Source: Pseudomonas helmanticensis
GTDB lineage: Bacteria; Pseudomonadota; Gammaproteobacteria; Pseudomonadales; Pseudomonadaceae
Length of the DNA: 64,000 nucleotides
Direction of reading: 5' to 3'
Assembly: GCF_900182985.1 (NCBI RefSeq)
Contig: NZ_FXUY01000002.1
Location: 979,001-1,043,000 of the forward strand
In this document: positions 1 through 8,337 of the stretch, in pieces
Layout: each line of letters opens with the position of its first letter
How positions within the stretch are numbered: position 1 is the stretch's first letter
Made by a program: the position numbers and the translations under genes
The notes under the pieces: model-generated
What the model was told of the DNA's origin: nothing
Seen by the model: the letters and a program-made list of their open reading frames with translations, nothing else
Databases searched by the model: none

Positions 1-2
1 CG

Positions 3-26
3 ATCAATCTGGTCTGGGACATCTGA
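3..26 (+). CDS. 3' end of an unidentified upstream gene
   Basis: The frame ending at the TGA at 24-26 reads INLVWDI, and a strong hairpin terminator follows 10 bases later, so this is probably the tail of a rightward gene. Seven residues are too few to name it. Heme-uptake receptors often sit near hemO, but those outer-membrane proteins normally end in an aromatic residue and this one ends in Ile, so I do not make that call. Confidence 0.35.
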   Translation: MNLVWDI

Positions 27-35
27 TCCGGCCGA

Positions 36-77
36 CCTCACGGCGCGTGTCCACGCACCGCCCCGTGAGGTTTTTTT
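36..77 (+). terminator. Rho-independent terminator
   Basis: CCTCACGG (36-43) pairs with CCGTGAGG (63-70), with a second GCGTG/CACGC stem inside, followed by seven T at 71-77. It separates the upstream gene from hemO. Confidence 0.85.
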
Positions 78-85
78 ACGCTCGC

Positions 86-116
86 GCGCTTGCTGGTTCG
101 TCTCGTTAGCAAGCGC
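86..116 (+). promoter_or_regulatory. Perfect inverted repeat in the hemO leader
   Basis: GCGCTTGCT (86-94) and AGCAAGCGC (108-116) are perfect 9-bp arms around a 13-nt loop. The second arm ends about 11 nt before the AAGGA ribosome site of hemO. It could be an RNA hairpin or a protein-binding palindrome. There is no T run, so it is not a terminator. No convincing Fur box was seen. Confidence 0.5.
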
Positions 117-138
117 CTCAATTTCTCAAGGATTTGTC

Positions 139-747
139 ATGACCGCTCAAGACACCGAACAACGCCCTGCCCTGCGTTCGCAACGCTTGAACCAGATCAC
201 CAACGAGCCGCACACCAAGCTCGATGCGCTGGTCAAGGCGCATGCGCCGTTCGAGACCCGCGCCAACTTCGCCCGTTTCGTGGTCGCGCAGTACCTGTTC
301 CAGTCAGAACTGGTCGACCTGTACAACGATGCCGAACTGACCGCGATCGTGCCTGACCTGCCCGCGCGTTGCCGCGCCGAAGCGGCCAGGGCTGACCTCG
401 CGGATCTCGACACCGAAGTCCCTGCACCGGTCGCCGGCGCGGTGAAAAATCCGAGCAAGGCCCGTGCACTGGGCTGGATCTTCGTGTCTGAAGGCTCGAA
501 GCTCGGCGCTGCGTTCCTGATCAAACGCGCGGTGGCGCTGGAGCTGAGCGAAACCTTCGGTGCCCGTCACCTCGGTGAGCCAGAAGGTGGCCGTGCCGAA
601 GGCTGGAAGAGTTTCGTGCGTACCCTCGATTCGCTGCAGTTCACTGCCGAGGAAGAAGCCGAAGTCGAGCAAGGCGCGATCGATGCGTTCAACCGCTTCA
701 CCGTGTTGCTGGAACAGGCCTACGCCACCGAAGCCGAACTCGCCTGA
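139..747 (+). CDS. hemO: Heme oxygenase HemO/PigA (biliverdin-producing)
   Basis: Opens heme to biliverdin, releasing iron and CO, in the cytosol as part of iron scavenging. The 202-residue protein is recognisably the PigA/HemO type: the segment TNEPHTKL carries the proximal heme ligand His25, and the distal helix is GWIFVSEGSKLGAAF at about 112-126. Asn18, Lys33, Phe115 and Lys129 appear to line up with the P. aeruginosa residues linked to its unusual beta/delta cleavage; that alignment was made by eye. The start at 139 has AAGGA at 128-132. The gene stands alone between a terminator and a REPIN. Iron (Fur) control is likely from the family but not shown by a clear box here. Confidence 0.93.
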   Translation: MTAQDTEQRPALRSQRLNQITNEPHTKLDALVKAHAPFETRANFARFVVAQYLFQSELVDLYNDAELTAIVPDLPARCRAEAARADLADLDTEVPAPVAGAVKNPSKARALGWIFVSEGSKLGAAFLIKRAVALELSETFGARHLGEPEGGRAEGWKSFVRTLDSLQFTAEEEAEVEQGAIDAFNRFTVLLEQAYATEAELA

Positions 748-758
748 GTCACAAAAAT

Positions 759-846
759 CCCCCTGTAGGAGCTGCCGCAGGCTGCGATCTTTTGATCTTG
801 AAAACAACCTCAAAAGATCGCAGCCTGCGGCAGCTCCTACAGGGGG
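759..846. repeat. REPIN, GTAGGAGCTGCC family, inverted pair
   Basis: Two copies of the GTAGGAGCTGCCGCAGG type face each other around a short AT-rich loop and together form an 88-bp palindrome. The same family recurs at 15941, 19631, 23666, 34586, 54680 and 61482. Elements like this are mobilised in trans by RAYT transposases; no RAYT gene lies in this window. Confidence 0.9.
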
Positions 847-900
847 AGCGCGTAAGTCTGTAAGATCTCCATTCCGCTTCAGAAGCAATCCGCTGAGCCC

Positions 901-1290
901 ATGCCGCAACCCGCCTCCTCAAAACTCGCCCGCGTGCTGTTCGGCCTCTTGGCCTACGTCAGCCTCGGCATCGGCCTGATCGCCATTGTCGTGCCCGGCC
1001 TGCCGACCACCGAGTTCATCCTCCTCGCCGCCTGGGCCGCGACCCGCAGCTCGCCGCGCCTGAGTGCCTGGCTGGAAAACCATCGGCTGTTCGGGCCGAT
1101 TCTGAGTAACTGGCGCAACGGCAAGATCATCGCGCGCAAAGCCAAAGTCAGCGCGACGATAAGCATGCTGCTCTGCGCGACGTTGATGCTAGTGATGCTC
1201 GATCACGGCTGGCCGATCTATCTGGCGATTGCCGGGATGGGGTTGGGAAATCTGTGGATCTGGTCGCGCCCGGAATCGATTCCTGTTTAA
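901..1290 (+). CDS. YbaN/DUF454 family inner-membrane protein
   Basis: 129 residues with hydrophobic stretches at about 9-42 (VLFGLLAYVSLGIGLIAIV) and 97-120. The segment GLPTTEFILLAAWAATRSSPRL and the later FGP-x-L-x-x-W-R pattern are typical of DUF454 (E. coli YbaN). The molecular role of the family is unknown. The gene follows hemO in the same direction, separated by a REPIN, so any link to heme use is only positional. The ribosome site is weak (GCTGAGC), and the start was chosen because it is the first ATG of the conserved region. Confidence 0.75.
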   Translation: MPQPASSKLARVLFGLLAYVSLGIGLIAIVVPGLPTTEFILLAAWAATRSSPRLSAWLENHRLFGPILSNWRNGKIIARKAKVSATISMLLCATLMLVMLDHGWPIYLAIAGMGLGNLWIWSRPESIPV

Positions 1291-1337
1291 GCCACACCGA
1301 GTTTCTGTGTGAAGAACTTTTGTGGTGAGGGGATTCT

Positions 1338-1468
1338 GTGGCGAGGGGATTTATCCCCGATTGGCTGCGAAGCAGCCACAGTCCAGAAACCCTGATTTGT
1401 CAGACAGAACCCATTCTCAGGTTTTGGGCCTGCTTCGCAGGCCATCGGGGATAAATCCCCTCGCCACA
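1338..1468. repeat. REPIN, GTGGCGAGGGGATTTATCCCC family, inverted pair
   Basis: Arms at 1338-1360 and 1446-1468 are inverted copies, each carrying an adjoining GGCTGCGAAGCAGCC-type hairpin. A degenerate extra half copy (GTGGTGAGGGGATT) precedes it at about 1322. The same family recurs at 7801-7932. The rest of the 1291-1680 gap shows no gene or clear promoter. Confidence 0.88.
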
Positions 1469-1680
1469 AAAGCTATCCAATTCACGCAAACACTTCCCTG
1501 AAATTGTTCTGATTTCCAGCACTTTCCCCTGCGCAAACGTTTAGCGATGACCGTTCGTCGGCAACCGCCTCATGCCCTCTCGCCTCGCGCCGATGAGCAT
1601 TGAATGGCGCTGAATGGATTTGGCGAACCGGATAGTTCATATCCGCCTGCCACCCGTTTATTCATTCGCGAGATCGCCCC

Positions 1681-3819
1681 ATGTTCGACTCTCTGTCCAT
1701 TCGCCTGAAAATCGTCCTGCTCTCCGGTCTGTGCCTGCTCGGTGTGGTCGCACTGATCGTCGGCATGAACATTTACCAGACCAACCAGAACGACGAACTG
1801 GTCAGCAATTCCAGCAATCAGCTGCTCACCGCCAGTGTGCAGAACCTGCTGCAAGCCAAGGCCGCCGAACAAGCGGTGCGGGTGCAGAAAACCTTCGGCG
1901 AAAGCCTGACGGTGATCACCGCCCTGGCTGACCAGATCAAGGACATGCGGGTGATGGCCGCCAAGCGCTCGCTGGACGCCGGCGCCCTGCGCGAAGAGTT
2001 GAACCTGAGCCTGAAAACCGCCTTCGAGCGCAACGACAAAGTGCTCGGCATCTGGCTCGCCTTTGAACCGAACGGCCTCGATGGCAAGGACAGTGAATTC
2101 GTCAGCGACGCCGCGCGCCAGTCCAACGAAGCCGGGCGCTTCGCGACTTACTGGAGTCGCGCCGCCGGTTCCTCGCTGAACACCATCATGGTCGAAGAAG
2201 ACCTGACCAAAACCACCCTCAGCGTCAGCGGCACGCCGTACAACAGTTGGTACACCTGCCCTCGCGACAACAAGCGCACCTGCTTGCTTGACCCGTATGC
2301 CGACACCGTGGGCAACAAGGAAATGCTCATGACGACCATTTCCGTACCACTGATCATCGACGGCAAGGCCATCGGCGTGGTCGGTGTCGACATTGCCCTC
2401 GACGCCTTGCAAGCGGCCGCCGTGGATTCCCAGCGCAACCTGTTCAACAACGCCGGGCACATGCTGATTGTCTCCGGCAGCGGCGTGCTCGGTGCCGACA
2501 GTTCCGACGCGAGCAAAGTCGGCAAAAAAATCAGCGACACCCTCGGTGCCGATGGCAAGGATGTCCTGCAACTGCTGACCTCCGGCACACCGAAGATTCT
2601 CGAACAGGGCGAGCTGATTCGTGCCGTGTACCCGGTTGACCCGATCGGCAACTCGCGTGCCTGGGGCGTGGTCATCGACCTGCCGAAACACGTGTTGCTG
2701 GCCGATTCGGTCAAGCTGCAAGCAGTGCTCGACGACGCCCAGGAAACCGGCGTGATCACCGCACTGCTGGTCGCCGTCGCCGCCGGTCTTGTTGGCCTGT
2801 TGCTGATCTGGCTCACGGCGTCCGGTGTGACCCGGCCGATCAACAGCGTCGCCGAGATGCTGAAGAACATCGCCAGCGGTGAAGGTGATTTGACCCAACG
2901 CCTGAACTACAGCAAAAAAGATGAGCTGGGTGAACTGGTGAACTGGTTCAACCGTTTCCTCGACAAGCTGCAACCGACCATCGCGCAGATCAAGCAGAGC
3001 ATCACCGAAGCGCGCGGCACTGCCGACCAGTCTTCGGAAATCGCCCGTCAGACCAGTGAAGGCATGCAGGTGCAGTTCCGCGAGATCGATCAGGTTGCGA
3101 CCGCCTCCAACGAAATGAGCGCCACCGCCCACGACGTCGCTAACAGCGCATCCAACGCCGCGAATGCCGCGAAAGGTGCCGATCAGTCGGCCAGGGATGG
3201 CATGTCGATCATCGAGCGCAGCACCCGCGACATCAACCAACTGGCCGATGAAGTCAGCAAAGCGGTGACCGAGGTCGAAGCGTTGGCGGTCAATAGCGAG
3301 CAGATCGGCTCGGTGCTGGAAGTGATCCGCAGCATCGCCGAACAGACCAACCTGCTGGCGCTCAATGCGGCGATTGAAGCGGCACGTGCCGGTGAGAGCG
3401 GGCGTGGTTTCGCGGTGGTCGCCGACGAAGTGCGTAACCTCGCCAAACGCACGCAGGATTCGGTGGAAGAAATTCGCGTGGTGATCGAGCGCATTCAGAC
3501 CGGCACCCGTGGCGTGGTCGCGACCATGCATTCGAGCCAGACTCAGGCGCACCACAACGCCGGGCAGATTCGTCAGGCGGTCGATGCATTGGGCAAGATC
3601 AGCGACGCGGTAACGGTGATCAGCGACATGAACCTGCAAATCGCCAGCGCCGCCGAGCAGCAGAGCGCGGTGGCCGAGGAGGTTAACCGCAACGTTTCGG
3701 CCATTCGTACCGTGACCGAAACCCTGACCGGGCAAGCCACTGAATCGGCAGCGATCAGCAGCCAGCTCAATGCCTTGGCCAGCCAACAGATGAAATTGAT
3801 GGACCAGTTCCGCGTCTAA
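1681..3819 (+). CDS. Methyl-accepting chemotaxis protein with double-CACHE sensor
   Basis: Chemoreceptor that signals to CheA/CheW at the cell pole. 712 residues: transmembrane helix 1 at about 10-32, a periplasmic dCACHE-type domain at about 35-355, helix 2 at about 357-380, HAMP to about 435, then the signalling domain with the hairpin tip [19 protein letters not shown] near 553. In the sensor, the WY...P...DPY pattern typical of CACHE pockets is present, with Cys193 and Cys201 eight residues apart, which could form a periplasmic disulfide. The ligand cannot be told from sequence. The gene is monocistronic, bounded by REPINs, with no che genes nearby. Confidence 0.92.
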   Translation: MFDSLSIRLKIVLLSGLCLLGVVALIVGMNIYQTNQNDELVSNSSNQLLTASVQNLLQAKAAEQAVRVQKTFGESLTVITALADQIKDMRVMAAKRSLDAGALREELNLSLKTAFERNDKVLGIWLAFEPNGLDGKDSEFVSDAARQSNEAGRFATYWSRAAGSSLNTIMVEEDLTKTTLSVSGTPYNSWYTCPRDNKRTCLLDPYADTVGNKEMLMTTISVPLIIDGKAIGVVGVDIALDALQAAAVDSQRNLFNNAGHMLIVSGSGVLGADSSDASKVGKKISDTLGADGKDVLQLLTSGTPKILEQGELIRAVYPVDPIGNSRAWGVVIDLPKHVLLADSVKLQAVLDDAQETGVITALLVAVAAGLVGLLLIWLTASGVTRPINSVAEMLKNIASGEGDLTQRLNYSKKDELGELVNWFNRFLDKLQPTIAQIKQSITEARGTADQSSEIARQTSEGMQVQFREIDQVATASNEMSATAHDVANSASNAANAAKGADQSARDGMSIIERSTRDINQLADEVSKAVTEVEALAVNSEQIGSVLEVIRSIAEQTNLLALNAAIEAARAGESGRGFAVVADEVRNLAKRTQDSVEEIRVVIERIQTGTRGVVATMHSSQTQAHHNAGQIRQAVDALGKISDAVTVISDMNLQIASAAEQQSAVAEEVNRNVSAIRTVTETLTGQATESAAISSQLNALASQQMKLMDQFRV

Positions 3820-3836
3820 ACCACACCGCATTTCCC

Positions 3837-3927
3837 TTGTAGGAGTGAGCCTGCTCGCGATCGCGGTGGATCAGTGGAACATGTGTCGACTGATCTACCG
3901 CGATCGCGAACAGGCTCACTCCTACAG
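3837..3927. repeat. REPIN, GTAGGAGTGAGCCTGCTCGCGA family, inverted pair
   Basis: Left arm TGTAGGAGTGAGCCTGCTCG and its inverted right arm CGAACAGGCTCACTCCTACA enclose a short loop. Related pairs lie at 5348, 43679, 48011 and 49742. Confidence 0.88.
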
Positions 3928-3991
3928 GAGCTTTCATCTAATCCAATAATGTTTTGCACTATCATCGCCCTCTCGCTCCGGAGGGCCTTCG

Positions 3992-5338
3992 ATGACTGAT
4001 TTACTCACGTCCATTCAAGCCGCACTCGGCTTGCCGCACACGCCGATTCCGTTCACCGATCACGGCGCCCTGCCCTCGGCGTTCGCCGTCACTGACCTTG
4101 CGTGCGCGAGCATCGCCGCTGCCGCTCAGGCCGTCAGCGAATTGATCCAGCAGCAGACCGGTCATTTGCCGGCCATTGCAGTCGACCGTCGATTGGCTTC
4201 GTTCTGGTTCTCCAGCTCGCTCCGCCCGAGCGGCTGGCAAGTGCCACCGCTGTGGGATCCGATTGCCGGTGACTATGCAACGAAAGACGGCTGGATCCGC
4301 CTGCACACCAACGCCCCGCACCATCGCGCCGCTGCCGAAAGCGTGCTCGGCGCCTGCGCTGACCGAACGGTGATGGCGGCGAAAGTCGCGCAATGGGCGA
4401 GCACGGATCTGGAGCAAGCGGTGGTCGAGGCCAAGGGTTGCGCCGCCGAAATGCGCAGTTGGGCGCAGTGGCAACATCATCCGCAAGGGTTGGCGGTGAA
4501 TGCCGAGCCGCTGGTGCATTTTCTCGATTCGCCGGATGAAAACGCGCAACCGTGGCAAGGCTCGGTCGAGCGACCATTGGCCGGGATCAAGGTGCTGGAT
4601 CTGACGCGCGTTCTGGCTGGCCCCACCGCCAGTCGCTTTCTCGCCGGCCTTGGCGCTGACGTATTGCGCATCGACCCGCCGACCTGGAACGAGCCCGGTG
4701 TGGTGCCGGAAATGACCCTCGGCAAACGCTGTGCGCGTCTGGATCTGCAGGATCCGGAGGATCGCGCGGTGTTCGAAAACCTCCTCAAGCAAGCCGATAT
4801 TCTGCTCCACGGCTACCGCGCCGACGCACTGGAACACCTCGGTTTCGGCGCCGAACGCCGCCGGCAACTGGCACCGGGTCTGATCGACGTCAGCCTCAAC
4901 GCCTACGGCTGGAGCGGCCCATGGCAGAACCGCCGCGGTTTCGACAGTCTGGTGCAGATGAGCAGCGGCATCGCCGAGGCCGGGCAGCGTTGGCAGCAAG
5001 CTGACAAACCGACGCCGTTGCCGGTGCAGGGGCTGGATCATGCGACCGGGTATGTGATGGCGGCGAGTGCGATCCGACTGTTGACCGAGCGTTTGGAGAC
5101 CGGTCGCGGTGGCGCGGCGCGGTTGTCGCTGGCGCGGACGGCGAAGTTGTTGATTGAGTGTGGGCCTGGCACGGGTGAAGTTTTACGCGACGAGGATGAG
5201 CAGGATCAGGATTCCTTTCTGGAGCAGACACCGTGGGGGTCGGCGCATCGGTTGCTGGCGCCGATAAAGATCCGCGGCACACCGCTGGAGTGGGCGTTGC
5301 CTGCCACGGACTTGGGTTCACACCGCCCACAGTGGTGA
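3992..5338 (+). CDS. Family III CoA-transferase (CaiB/BaiF type)
   Basis: Moves CoA between carboxylic acids; the substrate is unknown. Of 448 residues, the first 190 or so resemble an extra N-terminal half, and from about 195 the family core begins (LAGIKVLDLTRVLAGPTASRFLAGLGADVLRID). The catalytic-type Asp lies in RRGFDSLVQ at about residue 317. The C-terminal third is short compared with classical formyl-CoA transferases, which suggests a divergent subfamily. Start ATG at 3992 follows CTCCGGAGGGCC. It stands alone between two REPINs. Confidence 0.85.
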   Translation: MTDLLTSIQAALGLPHTPIPFTDHGALPSAFAVTDLACASIAAAAQAVSELIQQQTGHLPAIAVDRRLASFWFSSSLRPSGWQVPPLWDPIAGDYATKDGWIRLHTNAPHHRAAAESVLGACADRTVMAAKVAQWASTDLEQAVVEAKGCAAEMRSWAQWQHHPQGLAVNAEPLVHFLDSPDENAQPWQGSVERPLAGIKVLDLTRVLAGPTASRFLAGLGADVLRIDPPTWNEPGVVPEMTLGKRCARLDLQDPEDRAVFENLLKQADILLHGYRADALEHLGFGAERRRQLAPGLIDVSLNAYGWSGPWQNRRGFDSLVQMSSGIAEAGQRWQQADKPTPLPVQGLDHATGYVMAASAIRLLTERLETGRGGAARLSLARTAKLLIECGPGTGEVLRDEDEQDQDSFLEQTPWGSAHRLLAPIKIRGTPLEWALPATDLGSHRPQW

Positions 5339-5347
5339 ATCTGAAAC

Positions 5348-5440
5348 CGCTATCGCGAGCAGGCTCACTCCTACAGTTGACCGCATTCCATCAGTAGAAA
5401 TGCGGTCAACTGTAGGAGTGAGCCTGCTCGCGATAGCGCC
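5348..5440. repeat. REPIN, TAGGAGTGAGCCTGCTCGCGA family with extended palindrome
   Basis: The two arms enclose an inner perfect palindrome, AGTTGACCGCATT and AATGCGGTCAACT, around CCATCAGTAGA. The same inner sequence appears in the copy at 48011, so the two share a recent origin. It lies between the convergent CoA-transferase and alkA and may act as a bidirectional terminator. Confidence 0.88.
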
Positions 5441-5464
5441 TGAATTGGCCACGCAACTTCCGGA

Positions 5465-6328
5465 TCAGTCCGCGCGGCTCAAGGATGTCCACAAAAGCTG
5501 CGCCGCATGCCCGCGATAAGGCCGCCAAACCTCCGCCCGCACAGCCAACTCCCGCGCCGTCGGCCGCTGTCCTTCCAGCACTTCCAACGCCCGCAACAAC
5601 CCGACATCGCCATGGGGAAAACCATCCATATCGCGCAACTGCCGCAGTGCAATGTACTGCGCCGTCCACTCGCCAATCCCGTGCAACGCCAACAACCGCG
5701 CCACGCCACCGTCTCGATTCGGCTCAAAAAATAGTGGTTCGTCGAGCAATGCCTGCGCCACCCCAGACAGCGTACGCCCGCGACTTTTCGGCATGCCCAA
5801 CGCCGCCAGATCGGCACCCGCCAGCACACTCGCGTCGGGAAAAACATGCGTCAATCCAGGCACCCCTGAAACCAGTGGCGCGCCATATTGCGCAACCAGT
5901 TTGCCGGCCAGACGAATTGCCGCAACCACGGTAATCTGCTGCCCAAGCACCGCGCGAAACGCCAGTTCCAACCCATCCCACGCCCCGGGAATCCGCAAGC
6001 CCGGTCGTTCGGTGATCAACCGCGCCAGCAAAGGATCATTGGCCAGATGCCGTTGAATCAGCGCCACATCGGCATCCAGATCAAACATCCGCCGTAATCT
6101 GGCAACGATCTCGGGCAGTGCCGCCGGATCAGGAAAATCCAGCTCAACCTGCAACGCATCACCCGCTTCCTGCCAGATCGATACCGTCCCGTGGACACCC
6201 TTCAAGCCAATGCTGCGCGAATAAACACCGTCGACGACCGACTCCATCCCGACCACCGCCCGCGCCGCAAGAAACCCCAACATCGCCGCCCAGTCATACG
6301 GCGGCTGATACTCAAGCGCCAATCTCAC
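5465..6328 (-). CDS. alkA: DNA-3-methyladenine glycosylase II (AlkA type)
   Basis: Excises alkylated bases such as 3-methyladenine, starting base excision repair. 287 residues: an AlkA N-terminal beta domain (LEYQPPYDW at 5-13), then the helix-hairpin-helix core with LLALHGIGEWTAQYIALR at about 212-229 and catalytic Asp241 in GFPHGDVGLL. The start is GTG at 6328, with GTGA overlapping the TGA of the upstream antiporter gene, which implies translational coupling. No Ada methyltransferase gene or Ada box is adjacent, so control is probably through the antiporter transcript, an unusual partner for repair. Confidence 0.9.
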   Translation of the reverse strand: MRLALEYQPPYDWAAMLGFLAARAVVGMESVVDGVYSRSIGLKGVHGTVSIWQEAGDALQVELDFPDPAALPEIVARLRRMFDLDADVALIQRHLANDPLLARLITERPGLRIPGAWDGLELAFRAVLGQQITVVAAIRLAGKLVAQYGAPLVSGVPGLTHVFPDASVLAGADLAALGMPKSRGRTLSGVAQALLDEPLFFEPNRDGGVARLLALHGIGEWTAQYIALRQLRDMDGFPHGDVGLLRALEVLEGQRPTARELAVRAEVWRPYRGHAAQLLWTSLSRAD

Positions 6329-7752
6329 AACGACAGTAATCCGCTGTAAAGACCGTAAGCCGCCAGCCCCGCGCCGATGACCACGCAGGTAAAAATGCCC
6401 TTCTCGACATGGGTGAACAACGGCTCACCCGCCTCATGCTTGGCCTTGGCAAACAGGATCACCCCCGGTGCATACAGCAAGGCTGACAGCAGCAGATACT
6501 TCACCCCGCCGGCGTACAGCAACCACACCGCATAACCGAGGGCGATGCCGCCGATCAGCAGATCCTTGGTGCGCTCGGCCGAGGCGTGTTCGTAGGTTTC
6601 GCCGCGCCCGCTGAGCAACACCGCGTACGCCGCCGACCACAGGTACGGCACCAGAATCATCGACGAGGCCAGATAAATCAGGCTGGTGTAGGTGCCCGCC
6701 GAAAACAGCGTGATCAGCAGGAAAATCTGGATCATCGCGTTGGTCAGCCACAACGCATTGACCGGCACGTGATTGTTGTTTTCCTTTTTCAGAAACGCCG
6801 GCATGGTCTTGTCCTTCGCCGTGGCGAAGAGAATCTCCGCGCAGAGCAATGCCCACGACAACAACGCACCGAGCAGTGAAATCGCCAGACCGATGCTGAT
6901 CAAGAGCGCGCCCCACGGCCCGACGATGTGTTCGAGCACCGCCGCCAGCGACGGGTTCTGCAGGTTGGCCAGTTCCGGCTGGCTCATGATCCCCAGCGAC
7001 AGCACATTGACCAGCACCAGCAGCGCCAGCACGCCGACAAAACCGATCACCGTGGCGCGGCCAACGTCGCTACGTTTCTCCGCCCGCGCCGAGTACACGC
7101 TGGCGCCTTCGATACCGATGAACACGAACACGGTGACCAGCATCATATTGCGCACCTGATCCATCACCCCGCCGAAATTCGGGTTGCTGGTGCCCCAGAT
7201 GTCGCGGGTAAAAATGTCGGCCTTGAACGCTACCGCCGCGATGACGATGAACATGATCAGCGGCACGACCTTGGCCACGGTGGTCAGCTGATTGATCAGC
7301 GCCGCCTCCTTGATCCCGCGCATCACCAGAAAATGCACGGCCCACAGCAGCACCGAGGCGCAGGCGATGGCGATTGGCGTGTTGCCCTGACCGAATACCG
7401 GAAAGAAGTAACCCAGCGTGCTGAACAGCAGAACGAAATAGCCGACGTTGCCCAGCCACGCGCTGATCCAGTAACCCCACGCCGACGAGAAACCCATGTA
7501 GTCGCCAAACCCGGCCTTGGCGTAGGCATACACGCCTGAATCCAGTTCGGGCTTGCGGTTGGCCAAGGTCTGAAAAACGAACGCCAGGGTCAGCATGCCG
7601 ATCGCGGTAATGCCCCAACCGATCAGGATCGCCCCGGCATCGGCGCGCGCCGCCATGTTCTGCGGCAGCGAGAAAATCCCCCCGCCAATCATCGAACCCA
7701 CCACCAGGGCGATCAACGCGCCTAATCGCAGCTTTTGCGTCGGTTGCGACAT
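6325..7752 (-). CDS. ArcD-type arginine/ornithine antiporter paralogue
   Basis: 475-residue inner-membrane transporter of the APC superfamily, same length as ArcD at 8338 and very similar throughout; both share KLRLGAL, then ALVVGSMIGGGIFSLPQNMAA. It probably exchanges arginine for ornithine or a related basic amino acid. GGGAG lies at a good distance upstream of the ATG at 7752. A REPIN pair begins about 50 bp upstream. The two arcD genes are divergent, which points to an inverted duplication, and this copy is followed by alkA with a 4-bp overlap. No ANR box was recognised for this copy. Confidence 0.88.
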   Translation of the reverse strand: MSQPTQKLRLGALIALVVGSMIGGGIFSLPQNMAARADAGAILIGWGITAIGMLTLAFVFQTLANRKPELDSGVYAYAKAGFGDYMGFSSAWGYWISAWLGNVGYFVLLFSTLGYFFPVFGQGNTPIAIACASVLLWAVHFLVMRGIKEAALINQLTTVAKVVPLIMFIVIAAVAFKADIFTRDIWGTSNPNFGGVMDQVRNMMLVTVFVFIGIEGASVYSARAEKRSDVGRATVIGFVGVLALLVLVNVLSLGIMSQPELANLQNPSLAAVLEHIVGPWGALLISIGLAISLLGALLSWALLCAEILFATAKDKTMPAFLKKENNNHVPVNALWLTNAMIQIFLLITLFSAGTYTSLIYLASSMILVPYLWSAAYAVLLSGRGETYEHASAERTKDLLIGGIALGYAVWLLYAGGVKYLLLSALLYAPGVILFAKAKHEAGEPLFTHVEKGIFTCVVIGAGLAAYGLYSGLLSL

Positions 7753-7800
7753 TCAAATCTCCCTTGTCCTGACAACGGTTCTCGAAACCTGTTTATACCT

Positions 7801-7932
7801 GTGGCGAGGGGATTTATCCCCGATGGGTGGCGCAGCCGCCCCAGATCCAGTCAGCGCGGTGTATCAGACAGACCGAGTACTCAGGGTTTGGGGCGGCTTC
7901 GCCACCCAAAGGGGATAAATCCCCTCGCCACA
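7801..7932. repeat. REPIN, GTGGCGAGGGGATTTATCCCC family, inverted pair
   Basis: Arms at 7801-7823 and 7910-7932 are inverted copies of the element at 1338. It sits in the divergent promoter region between the two arcD genes, nearer the leftward one. Confidence 0.88.
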
Positions 7933-8262
7933 GGTTTATGTCTTAACTAACTAAATGGGTAAAGAGTAAATACGTTTATTAGATAACGCCAACAAACGCC
8001 CATTTATATATAGCCGATGACGCTAACGCCTAGCACGGTAAGTCGGTTTTGTGCGCGAATCCTGATAAATCAACTCTGTACTGAAAACAGATGCGAAAAA
8101 TTTGCCAAAAGCTGAAAAAGAACTAGCGTGATAATTCGAAAGTAATAATAGCCATTCCCAAGCACTCCACCAGAAAGCCTCTAGGACGGGCATTTCAGAC
8201 AATAGCTTTATGCCTGCAGTGGTTTCCTAAGTCATTCATTAACAATGGAATGTGACCATGCA
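7933..8262. other. AT-rich intergenic region between divergent arcD genes
   Basis: This 330-bp stretch has no plausible gene. It is markedly AT-richer than its neighbours. CTGATAAATCAA near 8070 looks like two ANR half sites, but the spacer is 2 bp rather than 4. Otherwise I see only the ANR-like site listed next. Confidence 0.5.
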
Positions 8263-8276
8263 CTGATCTAAGTCAG
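8263..8276 (+). promoter_or_regulatory. Probable ANR/FNR box of the arc operon
   Basis: CTGAT-CTAA-GTCAG is a near-palindrome with the spacing of the ANR consensus (TTGAT-N4-ATCAA), with three mismatches. A start of transcription 41.5 bp downstream would fall near 8311, with TACGCT at 8299-8304 as a weak -10 and the arcD ATG at 8338 just beyond. ANR control of arcDABC is well established in P. aeruginosa; the site here is inferred. Confidence 0.55.
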
Positions 8277-8337
8277 CTGTTTGAACAGACAACAGAACTA
8301 CGCTGTGATCTCTTCTCTCCTGCAATGGAGTCATGCA

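Noticed and set aside
1570..3831. A 753-codon open frame opposite the first chemoreceptor
   Set aside because: Shadow of the chemoreceptor gene, with a histidine-rich translation typical of antisense frames in high-GC genomes.
8072..8083. CTGATAAATCAA as a second ANR box
   Set aside because: The half sites are 2 bp apart rather than 4, so ANR should not bind it in the usual way.
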